A stretch of 5,787 nucleotides of DNA, taken from contig JAIRQI010000164.1 of NCBI GenBank assembly GCA_031256575.1, positions 1 through 5,787 of the forward strand, read 5' to 3'. Below the pieces are notes generated by a model. That model had not been told where the DNA came from. It saw only the letters and a list, made by a program, of their open reading frames with translations, and searched no databases. This document shows, piece after piece, positions 1 to 4,683 of the stretch; position 1 is the stretch's first letter, and every line of letters begins with the position of its first letter. The stretch is from Coriobacteriales bacterium (GTDB taxonomy: Bacteria > Actinomycetota > Coriobacteriia > Coriobacteriales > UBA8131). The position numbers were made by a program, and so were the translations under genes.

Positions 1-296
1 GCTGGTAGACCGTCCAGGGCATCGCAGACCGCTTGGTTGGTAATCTTGATTGCCTCGCTGATGTGTTTGCCTTTAACCAACTCGGTAGCCATGCTAGATG
101 TCGCTACCGCAGCAGCGCAGCCGAAGGTCTTGAAACTAACATCGGTGATGAAACCGTCTGGATCGATGTCCAGATAGATGCGCATGATATCTCCGCACTG
201 GGCATTGCCAACAGTGCCGATACCATCGGCATCTGCCAGCTCACCCATATTGCGAGGGTTGTTGAAGTGCTCTAAGACCTTTTCTGAATAAGACAT
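1..296 (-). CDS. nifU: NifU/IscU-type Fe-S cluster scaffold protein, N-terminal part (3' end off the window)
   Basis: Scaffold on which [2Fe-2S]/[4Fe-4S] clusters are built in the cytoplasm from sulfur delivered by a cysteine desulfurase. Reading the minus strand from the ATG at 296-294 gives 98 complete codons with no stop before the window edge. The start MSYSEKVLEHFNNPRNMG is the classic N-terminus of the family. The first cluster ligand lies in VGNAQCGD, with the conserved Asp two residues after the Cys. The second lies in FGCAAAVATSS, equivalent to the usual GCGSAIASSS, with Ala residues replacing the Gly-Ser. The third ligand Cys would lie beyond the left edge, so its presence cannot be checked. 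The start is supported by AAGGAG at 302-307, five bases before the ATG. The gene lies directly downstream of the cysteine desulfurase on the same strand, as expected for a functional pair, but 155 bp of repeat array separates them. Whether it is co-transcribed with nifS or has its own promoter is not visible. Confidence 0.93.
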   Translation of the reverse strand, partial: MSYSEKVLEHFNNPRNMGELADADGIGTVGNAQCGDIMRIYLDIDPDGFITDVSFKTFGCAAAVATSSMATELVKGKHISEAIKITNQAVCDALDGLP

Positions 297-320
297 CCTG
301 ACTCCTTAATCGTGTGTCTT

Positions 321-472
321 GCGGATAAATGCTGGTCTAGCGGGTAGCTGATGGTTAGGCGGATAGTTGGTGGTCTAGTTGACAATTTGTTCGTCTCGCG
401 GATAGTCGTTGGTTTAGCGGATTGCCGTTGGTTAGGTGGATAGCCGTTGGTCTAGCGGATAGCTGAGATTGG
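321..472. repeat. Degenerate tandem array, eight 18-20 bp units, in the nifS-nifU spacer and nifS 3' end
   Basis: Eight head-to-tail units begin at about 321, 340, 358, 378, 398, 417, 435 and 455. The plus-strand consensus is close to GCGGATAGCCGTTGGTCTA. Unit lengths run 19, 18, 20, 20, 19, 18, 20, 18, so units 1-3 match units 5-7 in both length and sequence at an offset of 77 bp. This implies duplication of a four-unit block. Unit 4 (378-397) is strongly diverged. On the minus (gene) strand unit 7 begins with TAG, which is the nifS stop codon, and unit 8 encodes the last six nifS residues, PISAIR. There are no spacers between units, so this is not CRISPR. A role is unknown: it could be a protein-binding array, an mRNA-structure or stability element, or neutral slippage. 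Confidence 0.85.
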
Positions 473-1651
473 CTTCTTACCTCTTTGAAAATCTTCGTAA
501 AGGGGGCTCATTGAGCGCAGTTGCTCGACAACCGTCTTGATAACTTCGACCGTGTAGTCGATATCTTCGATGGTGGTGTCGTCCCCGAGGGTCAGCCTGA
601 GGGAACCGTGAGCAATCTCATGGGGCAGACCGATTGCCAATAATACATGGCTGGGGTCCAATGACCCGGAGGTGCAAGCTGAACCGCTGGAAGCCATTAC
701 TCCCTGTGCTGCCAGCATCATCAAGATACTTTCACCTTCGATGAACTGTAAGCTGAAATTAGCATTGTTGGGTAAACGCTGAGATAAATGGCCGTTCAAG
801 CGGCTATATGGTACCTCTGCCAAGACGCGTTCAATCAGATGGTCGCGCAAAGCCTTGGCCTTTTCAGCCCGCTCAGCCAAGGAGGGCATGACCAGGTCAA
901 GAGCCGCTGCCATAGCCATAATGCCAGGTACATTTTCAGTGCCGGCACGACGCTTGCGCTCCTGGGCTCCACCATGAATGAAGGAGCGCAGCTTCAAGCC
1001 TTTCTTGATGTAGAGCAGTCCGACACCCTTCGGCCCATGAAATTTATGAGCAGAGGCCGAAAGCATATCAATACCCATCGCTTGAACATCAATGGGCAAA
1101 TGAGCCATAGCTTGTACAGCATCAGTGTGAAACAGGCTGCCGTTAGCATGGGTGATAGCTGCCAACTCGGCGATTGGCTGGATGGTACCAATCTCGTTAT
1201 TAGCCATGATGACTGAGACCAAGACTGTATCTGGTCGCAAAGCAGCTTGCAGGTCAGCAGGATTGACCAGGCCATCAGCGTCCACCGGTAGGTATGTGAC
1301 CTCGCAGCCGTTCTTCTCTAGCCATTCCGCGCTATGCAAGATGGCATGATGCTCGATGGCAGAGGTTATCAGATGGCGACCTTTGCTTTGATAGGCTTCC
1401 ATAGTTGCCTTCAGTGCCCAGTTATCCGCCTCGGATCCACTGCCAGTGAAGTAGATTTCTGCAGCATTGGCATTGAGGTGGGCAGCAATGCGTTCCCGGG
1501 CATCGCTAATGGCAGCCTGAGCGTCTTGACCAACAGCATATAGCGATGACGGATTGCCATAGGTTTCCGTAAAATATGGCAACATGGCTTGGACTACCTC
1601 TGGCAGTACTGCGGTGGTCGCCGCATTATCCAGATATATTTGCTTGGGCAT
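452..1651 (-). CDS. nifS: Cysteine desulfurase, NifS/IscS family (group I)
   Basis: PLP-dependent enzyme that converts L-cysteine to alanine and passes the sulfur, as a persulfide, to the NifU scaffold encoded downstream. The protein is 399 residues, typical for the family. The start MPKQIYLDNAATT is the canonical N-terminus. Visible functional residues are: His101 in EHHAIL (ring stacking on PLP), Asp177 and Gln180 in HTDAVQ (cofactor ring contacts), Lys203 in SASAHKFHGPKG (Schiff base), and Cys326 in SSGSACTSGSLDPSHVL (persulfide carrier on the flexible loop). That loop is the long form of group I enzymes, not the short SufS type. The open frame extends 54 codons further upstream to 1813, but GAGGAGG at about 1660-1666, eight bases before the ATG at 1651, and family alignment fix the start here. 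The C-terminal tail KKPISAIR and the stop codon come from the repeat array downstream. Confidence 0.96.
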   Translation of the reverse strand: MPKQIYLDNAATTAVLPEVVQAMLPYFTETYGNPSSLYAVGQDAQAAISDARERIAAHLNANAAEIYFTGSGSEADNWALKATMEAYQSKGRHLITSAIEHHAILHSAEWLEKNGCEVTYLPVDADGLVNPADLQAALRPDTVLVSVIMANNEIGTIQPIAELAAITHANGSLFHTDAVQAMAHLPIDVQAMGIDMLSASAHKFHGPKGVGLLYIKKGLKLRSFIHGGAQERKRRAGTENVPGIMAMAAALDLVMPSLAERAEKAKALRDHLIERVLAEVPYSRLNGHLSQRLPNNANFSLQFIEGESILMMLAAQGVMASSGSACTSGSLDPSHVLLAIGLPHEIAHGSLRLTLGDDTTIEDIDYTVEVIKTVVEQLRSMSPLYEDFQRGKKPISAIR

Positions 1652-1705
1652 ATTTGGGCCTCCTCGTTTTATACCTAACCCTATACAAGTAAAAGATGAT
1701 GGCTC

Positions 1706-1734
1706 AGTATAAAGCAAGCAGAGGTCAATTCCTA
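1706..1734 (-). promoter_or_regulatory. Candidate nifS promoter (-10 TATACT)
   Basis: On the minus strand TATACT (1711-1706) matches the sigma-70 -10 consensus at five of six positions. It would place a transcription start near 1699 and give a leader of about 48 nt before nifS. At the normal 17-bp spacing the -35 is poor (TAGGAA, 1734-1729). A better TTGACC (1728-1723) sits only 11 bp upstream of the -10, which is too close for normal use. The -10 may therefore depend on an activator. The assignment is by eye only. Confidence 0.35.
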
Positions 1735-1748
1735 GAGAAATGCTAGGA
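1730..1748. promoter_or_regulatory. Dyad TCCTAG-N7-CTAGGA upstream of nifS
   Basis: Perfect six-base arms separated by seven bases lie just upstream of, and touch, the candidate nifS -35 region. A second small dyad, ATTGT-T-ACAAT, follows at 1757-1767. The position suits an operator for a dimeric regulator of Fe-S genes, but the sequence does not match the IscR type 1 or type 2 consensus as I know them. Arms of this length can arise by chance. Confidence 0.25.
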
Positions 1749-1923
1749 TTTGCGGAATTGTTACAATATGCCAAACACACAAACACAATCACGAGACGAG
1801 GAAGCCGTGACAAAGCTTGTAGAAAGAACCATCTTGATGTGCCTAGTGCTTACGCTCATGTCATCATGCATTGCTCAAGTTGAAAGCACCTGATTCCTGA
1901 AAGCGAACAGTTATGGAACACTT

Positions 1924-2013
1924 GGTTGTGTACCCTCACTACTGGGTAAGCAGAGCTATGTAGCCAGATTACCTGACCAGTCAGGTTATGTACCCTCATT
2001 GCAAGGTTAGCAG
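1924..2013. repeat. 30-bp direct repeat at 60-bp spacing, with a dyad between the copies
   Basis: Copy one (1924-1953) and copy two (1984-2013) match at 24 of 30 positions; the shared core is TGTACCCTCA and both end in AGCAG. Between them, at 1971-1986, lies the perfect dyad ACCTGACCAGTCAGGT (seven-base arms, two-base centre), and its last three bases overlap the start of copy two. No gene runs through the region convincingly. The minus-strand frame that crosses it has no ribosome binding site I can see and no family resemblance. It could be a regulatory site, a remnant of an interspersed repeat, or part of an unrecognised RNA. Confidence 0.55.
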
Positions 2014-2122
2014 CCAAAGCAACGTCGCAATGTGGAGGAAATCCTGATAGCTTATTCCAACGCAATCAATTTCAGGACATAGCAGAGGTGTAAGACTCCC
2101 CCATAACTAATGCGACCTTGGT

Positions 2123-2321
2123 GCTTGACAAAAACTAGGCAGTTGGTGAATGAAAAGCATCCATATCGGCATTTTTCTTTCTGGGGAGAAAACCTTGTAT
2201 TTATCCACATGCTCTTGACCTGCACTTATGTAAGATTGCCTTGAACATCCTTCATGACAACACGCGAAAAAATGCCGATTTGGTTGCTTTTCATTCACCA
2301 ACTACTTTATTTTTGTCAAGC
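2123..2321. mobile_element. MITE-like element, 199 bp with 54-bp terminal inverted repeats
   Basis: The left arm 2123-2176 and the reverse complement of the right arm 2268-2321 match at 48 of 54 positions without gaps. They share the outer block GCTTGACAAAAA, a central identical 19-base block starting AGTTGGTGAATG, and an inner block ATCGGCATTTTT. The 91-bp centre is not symmetric and encodes no transposase. Size, long terminal inverted repeats and lack of a coding gene fit a miniature inverted-repeat transposable element. The dinucleotide GT flanks both ends (2121-2122 and 2322-2323), which might be a very short target duplication or chance. Transcribed, the element would fold into a long hairpin, so an RNA-level role (processing or attenuation) is the main alternative. 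Read inward from either end, the arms encode the same peptide pattern, V-N-E-K-x-P-x-R-H-F. Confidence 0.7.
2201..2209 (+). other. Perfect DnaA-box sequence TTATCCACA inside the MITE-like element
   Basis: This nine-base string equals the strict DnaA-box consensus. It sits in the unique centre of the inverted-repeat element. No second box, AT-rich unwinding region or dnaA/dnaN gene is near, so this is not an origin. A single match can be chance, or it could be a DnaA titration or regulatory site if the element is repeated around the genome. Confidence 0.3.
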
Positions 2322-2506
2322 GTCTACTAGACCAGGTGAGTAAACAGCTTGCGACAGTGAAGCTCACCTAGAACTCGAGGTCTGTTAGGTACAGTAGGAG
2401 CTGGTGAGAGTTATTAACAGCCATTACCGTTTATGTCAAGAAATTTTTCCTTCCTTAATATGGCAAATTAGTAGAAACCTGACTGCTGGATACTGTAGGG
2501 TTTATC
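2322..2506. other. Intergenic stretch with no supported gene
   Basis: This stretch lies between the right end of the inverted-repeat element and the candidate lipoprotein promoter. It contains only small imperfect dyads: GTCTA-C-TAGAC at 2322-2332, GGTGAG/CTCACC at 2335-2368, and ACCTAGA paired with TCT-gt-TAGGT at 2366-2390. A plus-strand open frame starting with GTG at 2404 has AGGAG only three bases before it and overlaps the lipoprotein start in another frame, so I do not call it. Base composition becomes AT-rich from about 2400 rightward, matching the lipoprotein gene. Confidence 0.5.
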
Positions 2507-2534
2507 TTGAGAGTAATATACACCTGAGTATATC
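2507..2534 (+). promoter_or_regulatory. Candidate sigma-70 promoter of the lipoprotein gene
   Basis: TTGAGA (2507-2512) and TATATC (2529-2534) are separated by 16 bp, in AT-rich DNA, about 53 bp upstream of the ATG. Each box matches its consensus at four or five of six positions. The spacing is slightly short but acceptable. The -10 box overlaps the first bases of the perfect dyad at 2532-2556, so binding there could block transcription. Confidence 0.35.
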
Positions 2535-2556
2535 CAACACTCCGATTCTGTTGGAT
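2532..2556 (+). promoter_or_regulatory. Perfect 8-bp dyad/hairpin in the lipoprotein 5' leader
   Basis: ATCCAACA (2532-2539) and TGTTGGAT (2549-2556) are exact inverted repeats with a nine-base loop. The dyad lies between the candidate -10 and the start codon, so it is either an operator for a dimeric repressor or a leader hairpin ending 31 nt before the ATG. There is no T-tract after it, which argues against an intrinsic terminator. Confidence 0.5.
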
Positions 2557-2587
2557 GATGTAAATGACAAGATAAAGAAAAGTGATT

Positions 2588-3664
2588 ATGAAACTTTTAA
2601 GAATTCTTCTTACATTTCTATGTATAACTGTAGCCATCCCTCTTGGCGGATGCTCTACGTCAGATGAAAATGTCACATTTCTTGATACTGTTATGAAAAC
2701 CACATCATTAGTGGAGGCAGAAGACAGCGATAACACTATAGTTGAGATTTCATTTTGGGCAGACAGGGTCATCGAGACCAGATCACTGACTGAGACCGAT
2801 GAGAGTGTCTTCTATATCTCAAAAGCAGGAATAGAGAGGTATGACAAAGCTAATGAATCAACAACAATACTTGTTGAAAGCACCGATATCAAGCTTTTCA
2901 ATATAGATAGTGGTTTCGTCTTTTACTGTGAAAACTATTCTGTAATATATTGTGTTGATCTAGAGGGAGCTAATCAAAGAAGAATCTTAAGTTTAGATGA
3001 TATCGACGAGTCAATCCGGGCTTCGGGATTTAGTAATGTTGTTGTTTATCAAGAGTTTGTTTACTTTAGTTTTTCTGTCGGCTCATACAGCTATTACAGA
3101 TACAATATGCAATCCCGTGAAATTGAGATGTTCGCTTACGATGCTGTGAGCTGCTTTTATTGTGACAATTATCTCTACTATATAGAGAAAGCCGGAAAGT
3201 CCTTCTCAATATTCCGGAAGGATTTGGCTACAAACCAAATCGAGTTATTGCGTGGAGATGGTGAGCCTAGTAAAGACAAACCATATAGCGGTGTGCCGAT
3301 GATCGATGGCATCTTTCTGGTAGATGGCCAGATATTTTACACTACCAGGTTCCCAGCAGCAGTATTCCGGCTGGAGGATGATGGAGATGACGTTATGATT
3401 AGTGATTTCGAGAGACCGGAGAATCGAGATCGAGACTTTGCAAATGCATGTATCGGTTTACACAATCTTTACTTCGGTAATACCTACGATCAAAAGGATG
3501 TTCTGTACGAGTATAACCTGACAACTTATGAGATAAAGGAATACAACATACCAACCGATACGTACTCTTGGCGCGAGGCTAAGGTAGTAAATGGGTATTC
3601 TTTCTACATCGTCTCTGTATCTGGGAGTCGCAGCTTTATTGAGTACTTTCAGCTATCGATATAG
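2588..3664 (+). CDS. Secreted lipoprotein with probable beta-propeller (DUF5050-like) repeats
   Basis: This 358-residue protein has a clear lipoprotein signal: MKLLR, then a hydrophobic segment (about residues 6-18), then the lipobox LGGC with the lipidated Cys22. It should therefore be anchored on the outer face of the membrane. The mature part repeats short beta-rich units of the kind that read a value and then a connecting strand, for example VYFSFSV (near 160), LYYIEKAG (near 200), QIFYTTRF (near 255), LYFGNTYD (near 300) and YSFYIVSV. Many Tyr and Phe precede polar turns. This resembles DUF5050-type propeller lipoproteins; the assignment is by pattern, not by search. No catalytic motif is seen and the ligand is unknown. 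GTG at 2582 is an in-frame alternative start; neither start has a strong ribosome binding site, only AAAGAAAAG. Codon use is AT-rich (20 G/C in the 60 bases at 2881-2940, against 38 in 5281-5340), which suggests acquisition by transfer. It stands alone on the plus strand between minus-strand genes. Confidence 0.88.
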   Translation: MKLLRILLTFLCITVAIPLGGCSTSDENVTFLDTVMKTTSLVEAEDSDNTIVEISFWADRVIETRSLTETDESVFYISKAGIERYDKANESTTILVESTDIKLFNIDSGFVFYCENYSVIYCVDLEGANQRRILSLDDIDESIRASGFSNVVVYQEFVYFSFSVGSYSYYRYNMQSREIEMFAYDAVSCFYCDNYLYYIEKAGKSFSIFRKDLATNQIELLRGDGEPSKDKPYSGVPMIDGIFLVDGQIFYTTRFPAAVFRLEDDGDDVMISDFERPENRDRDFANACIGLHNLYFGNTYDQKDVLYEYNLTTYEIKEYNIPTDTYSWREAKVVNGYSFYIVSVSGSRSFIEYFQLSI

Positions 3665-3700
3665 CAGGCAAGCTCGAATCAACCACATCAAACTCACGAC

Positions 3701-3723
3701 AAAAAAACTGTTTGGTGCAACAG
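3701..3723 (-). terminator. Weak intrinsic terminator for the minus-strand nitroreductase transcript
   Basis: On the minus strand the hairpin CTGTT-N6-AACAG (3723-3708) is followed directly by seven T residues (3707-3701). The stem is short and A/T-rich, so efficiency is doubtful, but the stem-then-T-tract layout is right for transcripts arriving from the nitroreductase gene, whose stop is about 180 bp upstream. It lies just past the end of the convergent lipoprotein gene. Confidence 0.35.
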
Positions 3724-3780
3724 CTTACTTTGTAATGCTTCTGTAGTCAGTAGACATTATTAGGTAAAGATAAAGAAAAT

Positions 3781-3830
3781 CAAGCTTCTTCACAGTGAAG
3801 AGGCTTCTAGAAGCTATGGGGGTAAGCTTG
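3781..3830. repeat. Nested palindromes able to form a three-way junction
   Basis: Three exact dyads are packed into 50 bp: outer arms CAAGCTT (3781-3787) and AAGCTTG (3824-3830); inside them TCTTCAC-A-GTGAAGA (3787-3801); and the perfect palindrome GCTTCTAGAAGC (3803-3814). One closing stem with two internal hairpins gives a clover-like fold in RNA or single-stranded DNA. No T-tract follows on either strand, so it is not a standard terminator. It sits between the convergent lipoprotein and nitroreductase genes. It could be an extragenic palindrome, a recombination site or an mRNA 3'-end stabiliser. Confidence 0.55.
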
Positions 3831-3905
3831 GTACTAATAGTCGTTACGTAGTTCTTGTTCAGCCAATCGCTTACTGTGTCATCAGATGGCTTTACGTATC
3901 AGCCT

Positions 3906-4607
3906 TTAGAGGATGGTGACGGTTCCTTCGCGTCTGGGACCACGGTCGCGTTCTGGCTGGTTTTTATCTTGGTAGCCAAAATAGCAGGCGCAATAGGCTT
4001 TGTATCCTGCTGGTATCTGGTATTTAGCTTTGTTAGCAGCACCATCCGGGCCTTCGAAGAAATTCAGGTTGACAAAGAAGTCCCAACCAGTGCCCAGGCC
4101 TAGCGAAGCCGCAGCGAGCAGCATGTTCTGCATAGCCAGCGGAGCATCAATATGACCACACATATCATCTGAATCTGCCGAGACAACTATCATCAGTGGA
4201 GCATTACGGGTACGTTCGTTTGCTGTCATACCAGCAAAGGGAGAAGCCCCACCTGGCCCACCTGGAGCAGCAGGTGGAGTGGGAACCCCCGGAGCAGCAG
4301 GGGTGCCAGGTCCGCTTGACCCACCTGGAGCAGCAGGAGCACCAGGGGTACTAGGAGCACCGGGAGCTCCTGGCCCACCAAAGCCACTCTTTTCGGCTGC
4401 TGCTAGTAAGTCTTGACCTAGCTCGGCCATAGCCTCTGGAGTCTTGATTACCGTAAAATGCCAGGATTGCTTGTTCATCCCCGACGGAGCAATCTTTCCA
4501 CAGGCCAGAATAGTCTCAAGTATCTCATCACTGACCGGCTGACCATCGAAGAACTTATAGCTCCGACGTTTATTCATGATGGTATCGATGACTTCGTTGT
4601 TTAGCAT
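3906..4607 (-). CDS. Nitroreductase-family flavoprotein with a collagen-like Pro/Gly insert
   Basis: Member of the FMN-dependent NAD(P)H nitroreductase fold, normally a cytoplasmic homodimer; the natural substrate cannot be read from sequence. The protein is 233 residues. Family signatures are MNKRRSYKFF at 11-20 (Arg14, Arg15 and Ser16 likely contact FMN phosphate), IAPSGMNKQSWHF at 39-51, the dimer-core helix DAPLAMQNMLLAAASLGLG at 154-172 followed by TGWDFFV, and a basic C-terminal segment RDRGPRREGTV. Between the helix ending near AEKSG (75) and the strand APLMIVVSADS (136-146), where relatives have a compact loop or short helix, lies a run of about 50 residues in Pro/Gly triplets (see the repeat entry). 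The frame stays open and normal family sequence resumes, so this is an insertion, not a frameshift. The start is supported by AGGGAGG at 4614-4620, seven bases before the ATG. It follows the PASTA kinase gene after 76 bp on the same strand. Confidence 0.9.
   Translation of the reverse strand: MLNNEVIDTIMNKRRSYKFFDGQPVSDEILETILACGKIAPSGMNKQSWHFTVIKTPEAMAELGQDLLAAAEKSGFGGPGAPGAPSTPGAPAAPGGSSGPGTPAAPGVPTPPAAPGGPGGASPFAGMTANERTRNAPLMIVVSADSDDMCGHIDAPLAMQNMLLAAASLGLGTGWDFFVNLNFFEGPDGAANKAKYQIPAGYKAYCACYFGYQDKNQPERDRGPRREGTVTIL
4230..4385 (-). repeat. Collagen-like x-P-G triplet segment inside the nitroreductase
   Basis: The segment covers residues about 75-126. From residue 78 to 122 the sequence can be read as 15 consecutive triplets; 13 have Pro in the middle (GPG, APG, TPG, APA and similar; the exceptions are GSS and GAS) and eight end in Gly. 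At DNA level an 18-bp string, CCCACCTGGAGCAGCAGG on the plus strand, occurs exactly twice at 4257-4274 and 4320-4337. The 63-bp offset equals 21 codons or seven triplets, so expansion or contraction would keep the frame. Gly is not at every third place, so a stable collagen triple helix is unlikely; a flexible or polyproline-II-like linker is the simpler reading. Confidence 0.9.
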
Positions 4608-4628
4608 GTGTTACCTCCCTAGTTTTCA

Positions 4629-4660
4629 GATAAACTTGACGGACCCTTCTACAGGTCAAG
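4629..4660 (-). promoter_or_regulatory. Candidate nitroreductase promoter with CTTGAC/GTCAAG dyad
   Basis: In the 76-bp gap after the kinase gene the minus strand has TTGACC (4659-4654) and, 18-19 bp on, GTTTAT or TTTATC (4635-4629), a usable if loose sigma-70 pair. The exact dyad CTTGAC/GTCAAG (4655-4660 and 4635-4640 on the plus strand, 14 bp apart) overlaps both boxes and could be an operator. The leader to the ATG would be about 15-20 nt and contains the ribosome binding site. Read-through from the kinase gene is the alternative, as no terminator is seen in the gap. Confidence 0.35.
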
Positions 4661-4683
4661 CACTCTGCTCGCCCACCGCTCGT

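Noticed and set aside
379..384. TTGACA as a plus-strand -35 box within the array
   Set aside because: It would drive antisense transcription into nifS with no -10 at the right distance; most likely a chance result of drift in unit 4.
321..472. CRISPR array
   Set aside because: Units are contiguous and degenerate with no unique spacers, and no cas genes are present.
1652..1813. In-frame N-terminal extension of nifS by 54 codons
   Set aside because: The strong ribosome binding site and the canonical family N-terminus both point to the ATG at 1651. The extension has no family resemblance and covers the candidate promoter.
1836..1892. Tiny plus-strand frame with a Cys-containing hydrophobic start, resembling a short lipoprotein signal
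   Set aside because: Only 18 codons, no ribosome binding site and no continuation in other frames that would suggest a broken gene.
1856..2065. Minus-strand open frame of 69 codons
   Set aside because: It runs through the direct repeats, has no visible ribosome binding site and resembles no family; its internal similarity comes from the DNA repeat.
2107..2301. Minus-strand open frame of 64 codons across the inverted-repeat element
   Set aside because: Its two ends are simply the two arms read in opposite orientation. It is better explained as a non-coding element.
2404..2667. Plus-strand open frame of 87 codons starting with GTG
   Set aside because: AGGAG is only three bases before the GTG, it overlaps the lipoprotein signal peptide in another frame, and it covers the likely promoter and dyad. 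No recognisable domain.
3855..4103. Plus-strand open frame of 82 codons with a hydrophobic segment
   Set aside because: It lies mostly antisense to the nitroreductase C-terminus, which has clear family motifs.
4230..4385. Frameshifted or chimeric stretch within the nitroreductase
   Set aside because: The reading frame is uninterrupted and normal family sequence resumes in the same frame on both sides, so an in-frame repeat insertion explains it better.
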